Notes: a model not told the origin generated them from the sequence alone. A stretch of 64,000 nucleotides of DNA from Cheiracanthium punctorium (GCA_038373885.1 JAWZYV010012250.1:108558-172557), one strand, 5' to 3'; shown: positions 11,701-22,437, counted from the stretch's first letter. A program made the numbers and translations.

Positions 11701-12343
11701 AGAACTATGGTTATCGTTCTTCTCGTGTCCATGGATAGACGATTCCTCCATCCATGGAAATAGGTGCCATTGCCCCCCAAGGGAGTTGGAGTTTCTGCCT
11801 GTTGGTCCCTAATTTTGAACTAATTCCAGATGAGGGACCAGCCACCACCTGAAATCGGCAAACCCAGAGGTATCGTTTGAACATGGAGAACATTGGAGCC
11901 ACAGCCACGACGGATTTTATGTGCACCAGCTCCCATTAGCGCAGAGGTTCTCAAATTTTAACCTTCGCGCCCCCCCCCCCCCAACAAAGGCTAACTTACG
12001 GTGGCGCCCCCTCACATTTTTAAGCATACATTCAGTTTTTTAATCTTTAACAATGAACATTAGTCGAATTTTCTACAAAATAATGTTATTAGTAAAGTTT
12101 GAATGAACATTTTAAGCGAAAATGGATATATTTTTGAGTAAAAATGAGAATAAATAAGATGAATTTTTAAAGAACATTTAGCACTACTTGCTCTTCGGTT
12201 TTTCTCGCGCCCCTCCCCCTGCAAACGCTCTTCGCCTCCCTTGGGGGTCGCGCCCCACAGGTTGAGAATCGCTGCATTAGCGTACACAGTTCCACAGCAG
12301 TTCAGCCGAGAGAGGAGTTCACCCTTCAGAGCATTGGCCAAGC
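11701..12343 (-). repeat. tRNA-SINE-type repeat, split by a hAT MITE
   Basis: Read on the minus strand, and leaving out the insertion at 11942-12274, this matches the repeat at 51264-51540 throughout. Shared blocks include GCTAATGGGAGCTGGTGCAC, TAAAATCCGTCGTGGCT, TTGGTCCCTCATCTGGAAT and a CCATGGAT... end. The GTGCACGT(T)AAATCCGT block is also in the SINE at 42730-43095. No pol III boxes are obvious in this copy, so the SINE label rests on that shared block. Intron 3. Confidence 0.6.
11942..12274. mobile_element. hAT-like MITE, 333 bp, with 8-bp target duplication
   Basis: The ends are CAGAGGTTCTCAAATTTTAA and CCACAGGTTGAGAATCGCTG, which form the usual short hAT inverted termini. They are flanked by the perfect 8-bp repeat CATTAGCG (11934-11941 and 12275-12282). 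The uninterrupted target is seen in the sister repeat at about 51330 (CGCTAATG). Non-coding. Confidence 0.9.
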
Positions 12344-13448
12344 CGGATGCTGCTTCACTTTCCGTGTTCTTACGGGAACATAGTTTAGTGAAAAGAACTG
12401 TTATCCCTTTATTTTTATTTGCTCATCTTTTGAACTTTTAAGCTCGGGGAAATTTGTCGGTAGATTTCAGGTTCTTCGGGACATTGGTGAATTGTTACTG
12501 GTGAAGGAAAATAAGAACTGTATCTTAATTGAAAAAGCCTCATCACTGGATGTAACTCGGAACCCGACTGCACTGCCGAGTATCATCACACATTAACACA
12601 GAAAGGACAACGTTAGTAACCGTCAGAGAGAGCTAATGCCTATGACCGGCTTTGGATCGGAAAGTATCCCAGTGAGAGGATATTTGACCATGCAGATTTA
12701 ACACACTCAATCAAGACTTATTTACGATTGTCTCTCGCCTGCTAGGATATGAGCCCTAGTCTTTTAAACTGGAGTACAGCTCCTGTTAATAGATTTAATA
12801 TGTTCGTAAAAAGACCTCTATAGTACAAAATGGTCCTCCGATGGTCCATAAGAGATTAAAGCCAGCTCCCTTAGCCATATTCTTTCACATCCAGAAAAGT
12901 ATCAAGGGGCAGGAGGGGAGGGGGGCAATAATTATGATCGAAGTATTTTAGCAGAAATGAGTCATTCTTCTCTCATTCACGTTTCCTATTGAACCCACAT
13001 TTATTCTATTTGATCTAATCATTGAAAAGACACTCTTCTTTTACTGGTGTTGCCTCCCAGCATGGGTCTAAATCTCTCAATGCATCTTTTCAAAGATGAG
13101 AGAAGGTTAAACATAGGTTCAAAAGTGACTTAAACTCCCAAACAACATGACAGATTTTTATAGGTTTATGTGCGCTCAAGGTGGGTGTCAATCGTCCTAT
13201 CACCCACCCCTTTTTGAATCTGCCCCTGGGGACAATTGATATTTTGACTGACAAGGAGGAGGCACGGCTTCAGAGAAACGGATTTCAATGATCTTTGGCA
13301 CGTTGTTCGTCACAGGACTTTGCTAATATTTGCATAGAAGCTGTTGAAGGGCTTGTTGCAAAAGGGAGGAAGCTTCATTCAATGTTAGGTCAAAAGCTCA
13401 TAATTCCTGTGCGAGTTTTAATATAACTCAAGTTAATTATTTTGTGTC

Positions 13449-13454
<6 letters not shown>
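12344..13454. other. Intron 3 sequence without a recognisable gene
   Basis: Moderate GC content. No open frame of note, no repeat boundary and no splice-flanked exon was recognised. Confidence 0.35.

Positions 13455-13489
<35 letters not shown>
13455..13489. repeat. (TG)n microsatellite
   Basis: About 17 uninterrupted TG units. The short open frames on both strands here are repeat artefacts. Confidence 0.95.
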
Positions 13490-13491
<2 letters not shown>

Positions 13492-13679
13492 TTTGTATTA
13501 TTATTGTACAATTGAAGCATTTCTTGAGCAATGGAATTTTCGTTTTGTTCGTTCTGAAGAAAGCCCAAACTGAAGGTTCTCGAAGAGAGAAAATCACGTC
13601 GGATGATGGTGTTTCAGGGGTTGTACAGAAATTACGAAAGTAAATAACTTTTTGCATTCAAGCAATTAAAGTTTAAATG

Positions 13680-13945
13680 ACGTTTTATGGTGAAAGGTCG
13701 AAATTTGGCCCATCACCTCATCAACGCGTGGGGCACATTTTACTAAATGAAAATTTTTTCGTACAGGGGTCGTATAGAAATGTAAAAAGTGTCACCTTTT
13801 GAAAATAAACGAGAGAAATCGTTTCTTATAGTAGTCTTTTTCCAAACTCATTTTGAACATTTTTTCAATTTACATTGCCCATCTATCTATAACGGATAAA
13901 GAATTAAAGCATGTTACCACCTTCTTGGGACACCCTGCATAACGG
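13680..13945 (+). repeat. Dispersed repeat, GGGACACCCTGTA-end family, copy 3
   Basis: Matches the right arm of 717-1370 (GGGGCACATTTTACT, GGGGTCGTATA, AAAAAGTG) and the copy at 6780-6935, ending CTTCTTGGGACACCCTGCAT. Confidence 0.7.
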
Positions 13946-14111
13946 ATAACAAACCTGAAGAAAGAAAAAAGTTAAAACTTCGTTAATCTGAAGCATGCCT
14001 TGTTAGTAACCTCCAACCCCCTGGAGGTTGTATTTTGCCACTAACCTGTAAATGACTGCCACACACAAAGGTGAAGCTCGCTTATGCGTAAAGTTATTCG
14101 GTAAAGAAATA

Positions 14112-14519
14112 CCGGTTGAGTCTGAAAAAGTGGCCAAAACTTTATGGGGTGATAGAACCCATCTGCACCAGCCAATTTCGTCATAGAAAGTACGGGCGGA
14201 AAGCAAACCAGAAGTCACTGGGTGGCGTTGTCAAGGGTGCAAAAGGTTGGTCAGAACACAAGAGATGAGAAGCTTCACACCTACGGGATAAGGACTGACG
14301 TGTATTTGCAAAGATACCATCCTCTCGTCGATCCACGAAATATGCCTTTGGATGCGAGGATCGACCCTTTTATACCCTTCATAAAGCGACCTTTCGGCGA
14401 TCAAGTCATGTTCAAGCTCGCCGTTTGAGTTCCGCCCATACTTACTACGGCGAAATTTGCTCGTGTAGGTAGGTTATATCAATCCCTACAGTTTTTGCCC
14501 CTTTTCCAGACTCACCCCG
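14112..14519. mobile_element. MITE, GGGGTGATAG family, copy 2 (408 bp)
   Basis: TA at 14110-14111 and at 14520-14521 flank the inverted ends CCGGTTGAGTCTGAAAAAGT and CTTTTCCAGACTCACCCCG. The inner arms share GTGGCCAAAACTT, TGGGGTGATAGAACCCATCT and complements with copy 1 (5204-5787). Intron 3, 48 bp from exon 3. Confidence 0.75.
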
Positions 14520-14567
14520 TAAAGGATGAACAGTTCTAAAAGTAAAGAGGCTGTCTCGAATACTCAC

Positions 14568-14722
14568 TCAGTACGAATCCCACCGTAGCTAGACCCGTTC
14601 TTCCGAACGCCTGCAAGAAGCGGAAGAAGAGGAAAGCCTCGATGGACGTCGAGAAGAGGGACAGAATCTGGCCCACGCAGTTGATGGCGTAGCAGATGAA
14701 GATGGTTGGACGACGGCCGATT
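14568..14722 (-). CDS. SLC22-like transporter, exon 3
   Basis: The acceptor is TATTCGCAG and the donor is GTGAGTATT. The arginine of DRIGRR is split CG|A with exon 2. The exon reads IGRRPTIFICYAINCVGQIL, then SLFSTSIEAFLFFRFLQAFG and RTGLATVGFVL. These are helix 3, the short loop and helix 4, with the (G/A)FGR substrate-side motif. DR.GRR is the major facilitator A-motif at the helix 2-3 loop. All landmarks are in place with no stops. Confidence 0.93.
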
Positions 14723-14816
14723 CTGCGAATATAGGGAATCGAATTAACAACAAAAATGAAAACAAGAATGTCATCGACAGTGTCATTCTTCCTAAATTAA
14801 ACTATGTGTGACAAAT

Positions 14817-15006
14817 TAAGGTGACCAGAATTTTGAACATAGAATCGGGTATATTCATAATTAATGAAATAATTAACAGTAATTTAATTAAAAACAATAC
14901 AATAATTAAAAATTGTCCCCAATTCCTATATTACATTTGGGGACAATTTGAAAAACGTCCTGAAATTGGGGACTGTCCCCGGTAAATGGGGACGTTTGGT
15001 CACCTT
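14817..15006. mobile_element. Small MITE with AAGGTGACCA ends
   Basis: The left end AAGGTGACCAGAATTTTGAA and right end ACGTTTGGTCACCTT are inverted. The interior has GTCCCCAAT / ATTTGGGGAC pairs. A related, reversed copy (ATTGGGGATA ... CTATGTTCAAAAATCTGGT) is seen at about 58180-58250. Non-coding, with no target duplication resolved. Confidence 0.55.
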
Positions 15007-15490
15007 ACAAATAATCACTTCCCGCTAAAAGTCGAAAACTCGGGGGGGGCGTGGTGTCCCCTTTCGGGGCAGTCAGGATGTTCAAACAGTGTCCAAAGGA
15101 GAGAGCAGTTCGTAAAAGTCTATCCATACCCTTCGTTTGATTTTACAGCCCCCCTGCCGAATTTATAAAGGAAAAAGCAAAATACCGGAGACTTCGTTAA
15201 CGCCTCAGGGCGCGCAGGGAAATTAAAAAAAAAACGTCCCACGCATTGGGGGTGTGAAGGGCGTTCGGGGAAATCCGGCCGTTTGATTATCCTACGCCCC
15301 GTTCCCGATTTACAGACAAAAATCAGAAAAATGCGATTACGAATGCAGATCTCGGTGCATACGTCATAAATATATGTGATAATGTTAGTGATTATTATTT
15401 GGGGGGCGAAATAGTTTTAAAAATAAGAACCTAATATTTTACTAGAAAATCACTTTTTTAAAATTTCAGTTTTGCATGCGGTACACTGGG

Positions 15491-15957
15491 TTTTACTTTT
15501 CCTACCAAAAACCAAAAAATTTAGGAAACAAATAAAATAAGGTAAGACTGCTTACCTTTCTGAGGGGTGCCTGCGAAGGTGGGGCCGGTCCTAGATATCC
15601 GACGAAAAGACGTATTGTATAATCTGTAAGACTGCTTGAAGCAATAACCAAACTTTTAACTATCAAAATTTAATTACTGGATTACATTATCTTACAAAAT
15701 TAGTATATACATTATGTACAAGAAATCAGTTTAGAATTATTAATAACTTCAGGTCTCCGATACAACGGAGCCTGCCACTTTCCATGCAATCTCAAAGCTA
15801 AACTAAAAAAAGGAGAGAGAAAAAAAAAAAAAAAAACAGAATGTTCACTGTCTGTGAGCTCCTTGCGTCATCACAGTAGTGGTGCTCTAGGCGCCAAAAT
15901 TGCAGCTGCAGGTGAAGATAGTCAAAACAAATTGAAATGTTCGCGAATTACGCCACA
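15491..15957 (-). repeat. 3' LTR of the BEL/Pao element
   Basis: Begins TGTGGCG on the minus strand and ends AAAAGTAAAA. It is not the canonical TG..CA pair at both ends. The last two codons and the stop of the Gag-Pol frame lie inside it. Confidence 0.95.
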
Positions 15958-18900
15958 CTCCCACCTTGAGGTCGTGAAGCATTGGAAGACCTCAACCTTC
16001 GGACAAAATCACTGTGATAACAAAAGTCTGCTTCCAGTGGTATCAGCTGTTGCACAGTACGAATTAGTTCACCATCACTAGTTTTCACTCTTACTAGACG
16101 GACATGACCGTCCGCAGATGGAATAATTTCAGAAACTCTGGCTAAGGGCCAGTTCACTCTTTTTTTATTAGTGGACACTAATACCATGTGTCCCACTTTC
16201 AAAGAAGTAGGATCTTTAATGTATTTCGAATTCTGCTTTAGCTGGCCGAGGTATTCAATTCTGAAACGTTTGCGCAAATCATCGCGTAACTTATTCTGGT
16301 AAATCAATGCTCGTTTGATCGAAGCATTATCTACATGATCGATGTCTGGCACACCTGACATGGGTAACTCGTGTAGGAACATCGCCGGTGTCAGTGCGAT
16401 GAGGTCACTCACGTCTTCGGACAGGTAAGTAAGTGGTCTACCGTTTATCGTCGATTCTACATCACACAATACAGTAAGAAGTGTTTCGTAATCTAGAGAA
16501 GATCTACCAAGTATTTTTCTTAAAATTCTTTTCATTACACCGATTAGCCTTTCCCACCAACCTCCCCACCAAGGTGAAGAAGGTGGAATGAATTTCCAGT
16601 CTATTTTTCGCTCCACAGCTACTGACGCTATTTTGTCCCAATCGATATTTTTGAACAGGTTGTCTGTTCCCACAAAATTAGTTCCATTGTCAGAATATAC
16701 AACTGCAGGTCGACCTCGACGTGATACAAATCGTCTGAAAGCTCGCAGGAATGTCTCGGTAGACAGGCTGGAGACAAGTTCGAGGTGAACCGCTCTATAA
16801 ATGGCACATGTAAAAAGTGTTATCCACACCTTCTGTTTACCTTTAATGTACAAAGGTCCTGTTAGGTCTACCCCTGCGATTTCAAAAATTTTAGCATCTC
16901 TTACTCGGTCTTCTGGTAAAGCCGACTGTGGGACCTCTCCGACCGGCGAGTCGAATTTTCGGCAATGCACGCAACTACGTACAATTTTTCTAATTGTTCT
17001 TCTACTTTTCAAGAGCCAGAATTTTTCTCGTAATTTGTTCATCACAAATTGGGTACCCGCATGACCCATATTTTCATGTTCCTTTTTAATTAGTTTTAAC
17101 ACAATTGAATGATCAGCAGGAAGCACTATTGGAAATCTGAAATTTTCGTCGTCATCACGCTGTAAAATTCTGGACTTCACTCGGATGATGCCCTTAGCAT
17201 CAGTGATTGGCTGAAGTTTGCGGAGGTTTTTACTATTACTGTTAAGAAAGGACTGTTTTTGAATTACTTTATACACAATTATTTCAGCTTGATTTACTTC
17301 TTCCAAGCTGATGGGCCCGCTCGTTCTCTGAGGTGGGTTAACTCGAGCGTTTTTGAAGAATCTGTAAATCCAACTAACTGTTTTTACAATTTTAGAGAAG
17401 TCTGAAATATTTTCAAATAAATCGGTATATTCAACATTCGTGTTACTGGATGACATCACTGATTTTCTTCTTTCAGAATTTACAATGTTTATGTCAAAAT
17501 CACCATCTGACAAGGTGGGCCATGCTTCGGGTGGTTGATATAACCACTTTGGACCCAACCACCATTTTGATTTTTCTAGTTCTCTTGGATGACAGCCACG
17601 TGACGGGAAATCGGCAGAGTTGAACCTGCCAGGTATATGACGCCAATCTTCTGGATCACTAATCCTTCTAATCTCATTAACACGGTTCAAAATAAAAGTC
17701 GCCCAATTTTCCTGCTTCTTGATCCAATATAGAGCATTCATGGAATCACACCAATAAAAGGTTGTTGTGCCCTCCATGTTCAAATCCTCCTTTACCGTTT
17801 TAGCCAACCTGGCGCCTATGGCGCAGGATAAGACTTCTAACCTGGGGATCGTTAAAGATTTCACTGGGGCAATTTTCGCTCTGGATTGTAAAAGTTGGCA
17901 TTCAACCTTATTCCCATTATCACGTCTTAAAAATATGCACGTAGCATAAGCTATTGAGCTTGCATCGCAAAAAACGTGCAATGTGATGTTTTGATCTAAA
18001 TCTGGAATCTTACGGGGAATTTCTATCTCAGCTAAACATTTTATTTGAGCCGCCCATCGAATGAATTTTTTAGCTAAGTCTGGGGGTAGAATTTCATCCC
18101 AATTAATTTTTCTTTTCCAGCATTCTTGCAAAATCTGTTTGGGGATGATCGTAACAGGGCTAGCAAACCCAATGGGGTCAAATATCTGATGCAGCATTGA
18201 AAGAACTTGTCTCTTATTTGGCGACAATCTTGGTTCTCCTTTCACATCTAACATTAAAGTATCTTTACGCAGGTTCCACTTTATCCCTAACACTGAAACT
18301 ATTTCTTCTTTATCACTGCAATGTAAGTCAGGTTCCGAGTTCGAGTCTCGATTTGGCAATTCGTTGTAACGCCAATCCCGTAAGTCAAATTTTGCCGCCT
18401 GCATAATATCCTTTGATTGATTCATGAAAGTTTCTAACTCTTCCAGGGAATTAACACTGGCCACGCAGTTGTCAACATACATTGACTCTTTCAATTTTAC
18501 AGCAGTGGCCCGATGATGTTCTTCCACTCCCTCTAAATGATAATTTATGGTGGCTGCAAGAAGAAAGGGACTGGCACTTACACCAAAAACGACACGCTTA
18601 TGTCTGTATATTTTTAAATTCTCTGGGTTGCCTCCCTCCCACCACAAAAATCTGAGGTAATCACGATCCTGCGGACGTACAGAAATCTGCAGGAATGCTC
18701 GCCTAATATCCGCTGTGACTCCATAAAGCCCTATACGGAAGTTATTTAAGAGCTTAGGAATTAGCTCAAGATAATTAGGACCCTTTTGAATGCAATCATT
18801 TAAAGAAACCACATTCCTTTCTTTCGCGGAGGCGTCAAATACGGGCCGCACAGGAGTAGTAGAATGTTCTTTAATAACAGCCCGATGTGGCAGGTAGTGG

Positions 18901-21149
18901 CACCCCTCTATAATTTTGTCATTGTTATCACTAACTACTTCAATTACGCCTTCTATTATCCATTCGTTAAACACATTTTCATATTGATTCAGGTAATCTT
19001 TATTTTTTAAAGTATTAACACAATTTTTTAACCGTTTTCTAGATAAGGATAAATTATCAGGGAGTTCTGGATGGTTTTCTACCCATGGAAGGGCGACCTC
19101 ATAACGACCCTCACTATCTCTCGTAATCGTTTCATTAAAATATCGTAAAGCAGATTCTTCATTTTCTTTTTTAGTCTGAGACAGCGCGGGATCTGTGATT
19201 CCTAGTGAATCAAGGGACCATATATCGCTTATTTTGGCGCTATTGACATGCAAAGAAAGTAGAGTTTCACTATGACCTGACCACTCCTCCCCTGCAGCAG
19301 CGCCTAAAAGAGTCCATCCGAAACGTGTATTCATAGCAATCAACCCATTAGATAGAGTTTTTATTTCCCCTGTATAAAACTTTCCCGCATAGTCTGCACC
19401 TATAAGAAGATGTATTTCTTTAGGATCTTCTTCGTACAAAATAAGGTTTTCTTTTATGCTTAAGTCACTGAGATAAATTTTATTATTTTTCAACTCCTCA
19501 ATTATCTGGTCATTTTCTAATTTCGGAACAGCCGCACAAATTTTTTGTTGATCCATTACATTTAAGGTACAATTAAACTTATTATGAATATCTCGAACAT
19601 CAATAGAATATCTCTTGTGATACAATCTTTTTTCCTCACCTCCGAACAGACCGTGCAATACGGATTCCGATCCAGTACACTGCAAATTCAACTTATTAGC
19701 GGCAAATTTGCTTAAAAATGTCCGCGATGATGCTGTATCTATAATCGCTCTCAAGAAATAATCAGTCTTATCCCTACGTGTTTTCACAATGACAGTTTGT
19801 AAATATACCCTTTCATTAATTGTATTCCACAAATTATTCTCAGGTTCATTTAAGCTCGTACGCTTATCACAAGTTTGTTTAGAGTCCGGTTTCGAATTCT
19901 CATTATCTTTAAAACACATTACTGATAAGTGATTAGTACTGTTACACAATTTGCAAAAAACGCGTGACCTACATTCTGATTTTCTATGTGAACCCCTCAC
20001 GCACCTGAAACAGTAACCTAACTGCTTACATTTGTTCACCCTCTCTTGAATCGACATTGAATTCGCGTGTAAACATTCTGACGAAAAATGAGACTTATTG
20101 CAGAAAATGCAGTTCGGAGTTTGTTTTTTATTTATTTCTGTCGAAATTAATTCTGCCGAAGTGGGCTGATTAAATTTACGACTCGGCCGGTCAACGAAAA
20201 TTTGCCTACTGCCTTCTGAGTTACGAGAATGCGTAGACGTATTTGTAAATGATTTTTCTCTAGCTGTTAACTGTTTGGAAAGAAAATCCAATAAGTTTTC
20301 CAAATTAAAATTTGCGGTTGCAATTTTATTATATTCCAACACTAAATCAGAAGGGAGAGATTTCAATAACAGCGGTGTTAAAATAGCGCTATAATTATCA
20401 GACGTAACACCGAGACTCTGTAAAGCACGCAAATTTTTTTGAATATAATCGAATAATTTTCTAAATTGCTTAACGTCAGCTGAACTCCTTAAAGGAGTCA
20501 CTTTTAACAGTTGTTCAATATGTGCATTGACTAACATACTATTGTCTCCAAAACGACCCTTCAAAAGTTCAACTGCCGACGCATAATTTTTTTCCGTTAA
20601 CTCCAATCCGTCTATCGTATTTAAAGCTGTACCCCCCAAAAAAGACTTAAGATAATTAAATTTATCTACTCCATTTAGAGACGGATTTTCGTGAATCGAA
20701 GAACAAAATGAATTCCAGAATGCAAGCCACTCATTTAAATCCCCATAAAATTTCGGAATTATTAATTTAGGTAATTTAACACTAATTGTTGCTGATTTAA
20801 CTTCTGACTCACGATCAATCGAGGTATGTTCCACCTTTTGTTTGTCACTTTTAAATTCTTTAATTTTTCTTTTGGCTAAAAATCTACACGTCGTTATTTT
20901 TTCCGTGTATTCCTCTACGCTATTTAAATCTTCCTCTAAGTCAGTTATTGCTAACAAATTTTCTATTTCCGAGTCAATGATCTTCAATTTTTCTGTTTTT
21001 TCATTCAAATGCTCCATCAGTAACTCCAACTCAGCAACATCAACTTCCGATTTCGCTAGTTCCGTTTCTAATTTCGTAATAACTTTTGTTACTGACGAAC
21101 GCACAATTCCGCGCTTTTTCTTTTGTTTATTTAGCTCTGCGTCGGCCAT
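15948..21149 (-). CDS. BEL/Pao Gag-Pol polyprotein, 1733 residues
   Basis: A single open frame without stop or shift. Domains in order (residues): lysine-rich coiled N-terminus (1-110); Pao-type Gag (DUF1759-like, about 125-300); three zinc-knuckle-like Cys/His clusters (347-359, 380-393, 399-412), the last two of CX2CX4HX4C form; aspartic protease (DTA at 471-473); reverse transcriptase (TADIRRAF near 812-819; YVDN at 891-894 where YVDD is usual); a Pao-specific linker (FDPIGFASP); RNase H (acidic residues D1062, E1105, D1135, D1180); integrase zinc finger (H1358, H1363, C1393, C1396); integrase core (D1428, D1487, E1533); and a DUF5641-like C-terminus. It makes a Gag-Pol precursor for reverse transcription and integration. 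The start codon lies about 115 bp from the primer site. The stop overlaps the 3' LTR. Confidence 0.96.
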   Translation of the reverse strand: MADAELNKQKKKRGIVRSSVTKVITKLETELAKSEVDVAELELLMEHLNEKTEKLKIIDSEIENLLAITDLEEDLNSVEEYTEKITTCRFLAKRKIKEFKSDKQKVEHTSIDRESEVKSATISVKLPKLIIPKFYGDLNEWLAFWNSFCSSIHENPSLNGVDKFNYLKSFLGGTALNTIDGLELTEKNYASAVELLKGRFGDNSMLVNAHIEQLLKVTPLRSSADVKQFRKLFDYIQKNLRALQSLGVTSDNYSAILTPLLLKSLPSDLVLEYNKIATANFNLENLLDFLSKQLTAREKSFTNTSTHSRNSEGSRQIFVDRPSRKFNQPTSAELISTEINKKQTPNCIFCNKSHFSSECLHANSMSIQERVNKCKQLGYCFRCVRGSHRKSECRSRVFCKLCNSTNHLSVMCFKDNENSKPDSKQTCDKRTSLNEPENNLWNTINERVYLQTVIVKTRRDKTDYFLRAIIDTASSRTFLSKFAANKLNLQCTGSESVLHGLFGGEEKRLYHKRYSIDVRDIHNKFNCTLNVMDQQKICAAVPKLENDQIIEELKNNKIYLSDLSIKENLILYEEDPKEIHLLIGADYAGKFYTGEIKTLSNGLIAMNTRFGWTLLGAAAGEEWSGHSETLLSLHVNSAKISDIWSLDSLGITDPALSQTKKENEESALRYFNETITRDSEGRYEVALPWVENHPELPDNLSLSRKRLKNCVNTLKNKDYLNQYENVFNEWIIEGVIEVVSDNNDKIIEGCHYLPHRAVIKEHSTTPVRPVFDASAKERNVVSLNDCIQKGPNYLELIPKLLNNFRIGLYGVTADIRRAFLQISVRPQDRDYLRFLWWEGGNPENLKIYRHKRVVFGVSASPFLLAATINYHLEGVEEHHRATAVKLKESMYVDNCVASVNSLEELETFMNQSKDIMQAAKFDLRDWRYNELPNRDSNSEPDLHCSDKEEIVSVLGIKWNLRKDTLMLDVKGEPRLSPNKRQVLSMLHQIFDPIGFASPVTIIPKQILQECWKRKINWDEILPPDLAKKFIRWAAQIKCLAEIEIPRKIPDLDQNITLHVFCDASSIAYATCIFLRRDNGNKVECQLLQSRAKIAPVKSLTIPRLEVLSCAIGARLAKTVKEDLNMEGTTTFYWCDSMNALYWIKKQENWATFILNRVNEIRRISDPEDWRHIPGRFNSADFPSRGCHPRELEKSKWWLGPKWLYQPPEAWPTLSDGDFDINIVNSERRKSVMSSSNTNVEYTDLFENISDFSKIVKTVSWIYRFFKNARVNPPQRTSGPISLEEVNQAEIIVYKVIQKQSFLNSNSKNLRKLQPITDAKGIIRVKSRILQRDDDENFRFPIVLPADHSIVLKLIKKEHENMGHAGTQFVMNKLREKFWLLKSRRTIRKIVRSCVHCRKFDSPVGEVPQSALPEDRVRDAKIFEIAGVDLTGPLYIKGKQKVWITLFTCAIYRAVHLELVSSLSTETFLRAFRRFVSRRGRPAVVYSDNGTNFVGTDNLFKNIDWDKIASVAVERKIDWKFIPPSSPWWGGWWERLIGVMKRILRKILGRSSLDYETLLTVLCDVESTINGRPLTYLSEDVSDLIALTPAMFLHELPMSGVPDIDHVDNASIKRALIYQNKLRDDLRKRFRIEYLGQLKQNSKYIKDPTSLKVGHMVLVSTNKKRVNWPLARVSEIIPSADGHVRLVRVKTSDGELIRTVQQLIPLEADFCYHSDFVRRLRSSNASRPQGGSVA
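15958..15965 (-). promoter_or_regulatory. Polypurine tract of the BEL/Pao element
   Basis: GGTGGGAG lies directly against the 3' LTR start TGTGGCG, the expected place of the plus-strand primer. It is also coding (the glycines near the end of the polyprotein). Confidence 0.85.
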
Positions 21150-21266
21150 TTTAATATTTCCTAATTAAATTTTCAAACAACTACGTTAATTCAGTCAAAT
21201 ATTTATTTACAATTCTTTATTATTTACTCTGAATCAACATGAAAATTATTCCCTACCTTCTTGGCA

Positions 21267-21284
21267 GTCCCTGTTCGGGCGCCA
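21267..21284 (-). promoter_or_regulatory. Primer binding site, tRNA-Lys type
   Basis: TGGCGCCCGAACAGGGAC lies two bases after the 5' LTR end on the minus strand. This 18-mer is complementary to the 3' end of tRNA-Lys(UUU). Confidence 0.92.
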
Positions 21285-21286
21285 GT

Positions 21287-21752
21287 TTTTACTTTTCCTA
21301 CCAAAAACCAAAAAATTTAGGAAACAAATAAAATAAGGTAAGACTGCTTACCTTTCTGAGGGGTGCCTGCGAAGGTGGGGCCGGTCCTAGATATCCGACG
21401 AAAAGACGTATTGTATAATCTGTAAGACTGCTTGAAGCAATAACCAAACTTTTAACTATCAAAATTTAATTACTGGATTACATTATCTTACAAAATTAGT
21501 ATATACATTATGTACAAGAAATCAGTTTAGAATTATTAATAACTTCAGGTCTCCGATACAACGGAGCCTGCCACTTTCCATGCAATCTCAAAGCTAAACT
21601 AAAAAAAGGAGAGAGAAAAAAAAAAAAAAAACAGAATGTTCACTGTCTGTGAGCTCCTTGCGTCATCACAGTAGTGGTGCTCTAGGCGCCAAAATTGCAG
21701 CTGCAGGTGAAGATAGTCAAAACAAATTGAAATGTTCGCGAATTACGCCACA
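21287..21752 (-). repeat. 5' LTR of the BEL/Pao element
   Basis: Same sequence as the 3' LTR but one A shorter in the purine-rich run near 21617. It would contain the element's promoter, but no TATA box could be fixed with confidence. Confidence 0.95.
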
Positions 21753-21757
21753 CTGGG

Positions 21758-22437
21758 CCTTAGCTACATTTTTTTGGAATTTATATTGAAATTTTAGTAT
21801 TCAGATTATTTCTTGATAGGACGAACTCCAACACACAGTCGTTTTTTCCGGTGCAAAACTGTTTGATAACTATTTTTTTTTTTAATTTTGAGAAATAAAC
21901 AAAACCGCATTCGAAAGGTGACTGTTTAAATTTGAATCAGTTTTGGCAATAATATGAACAGTAAGTACATCTACAAGCAACAGCCTGGATTTTATCGTTG
22001 CTATCTATGTATAAATAGTATTAAAAACCAACAGATGCCTATACTAGTATTTTATAGACGTAGAGGAATAAGGAAAGTGGTTGTTCCACATAGGGTACCA
22101 GGTGCCTTGTACGGTTAAAATTGAGCCAGCCGTCTGAAACCTTGTATGCGTGAAGTTTGAATGACTACCTACTTAACCACACCAGCGGTTTTTAGTTTCG
22201 GTGCTTCGTTGGCGAATGAAACTTCTACAAACGACCGCCCCTATTAAGCGACCCCTTCCTCCAATGACCTATTTTTTAAGGCACCAATTGATTACCTTAT
22301 CTACTTAATGCTAAAAAGTTCTCTAGAAAGACCACTTATGAGCGACCTATTTCCAGCTACCTATCCTCCCTATATTTTTTTGTGATTCTCCGTAAGTAAA
22401 ACGGGTTCATATAAGACGGAATCTTATTACGCGGCGG

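Larger units (their letters stand above)
15491..21752 (-). mobile_element. Complete BEL/Pao LTR retrotransposon in intron 2
   Basis: The 6262-bp element is flanked by the 5-bp duplication CTGGG (15486-15490 and 21753-21757), the usual length for BEL/Pao. Two LTRs of 467 and 466 bp match throughout except for a one-base difference in an A-run. On the minus strand the order is 5' LTR, primer binding site, Gag-Pol frame, polypurine tract and 3' LTR. LTR identity and the unbroken frame point to recent insertion. It sits in the sense direction of the host transporter gene. Infectious envelope genes are absent. Confidence 0.97.

Noticed and set aside
15854..21168. Plus-strand frames within the retrotransposon, up to 108 codons
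   Set aside because: They are shadows of the Gag-Pol frame or of the LTR.
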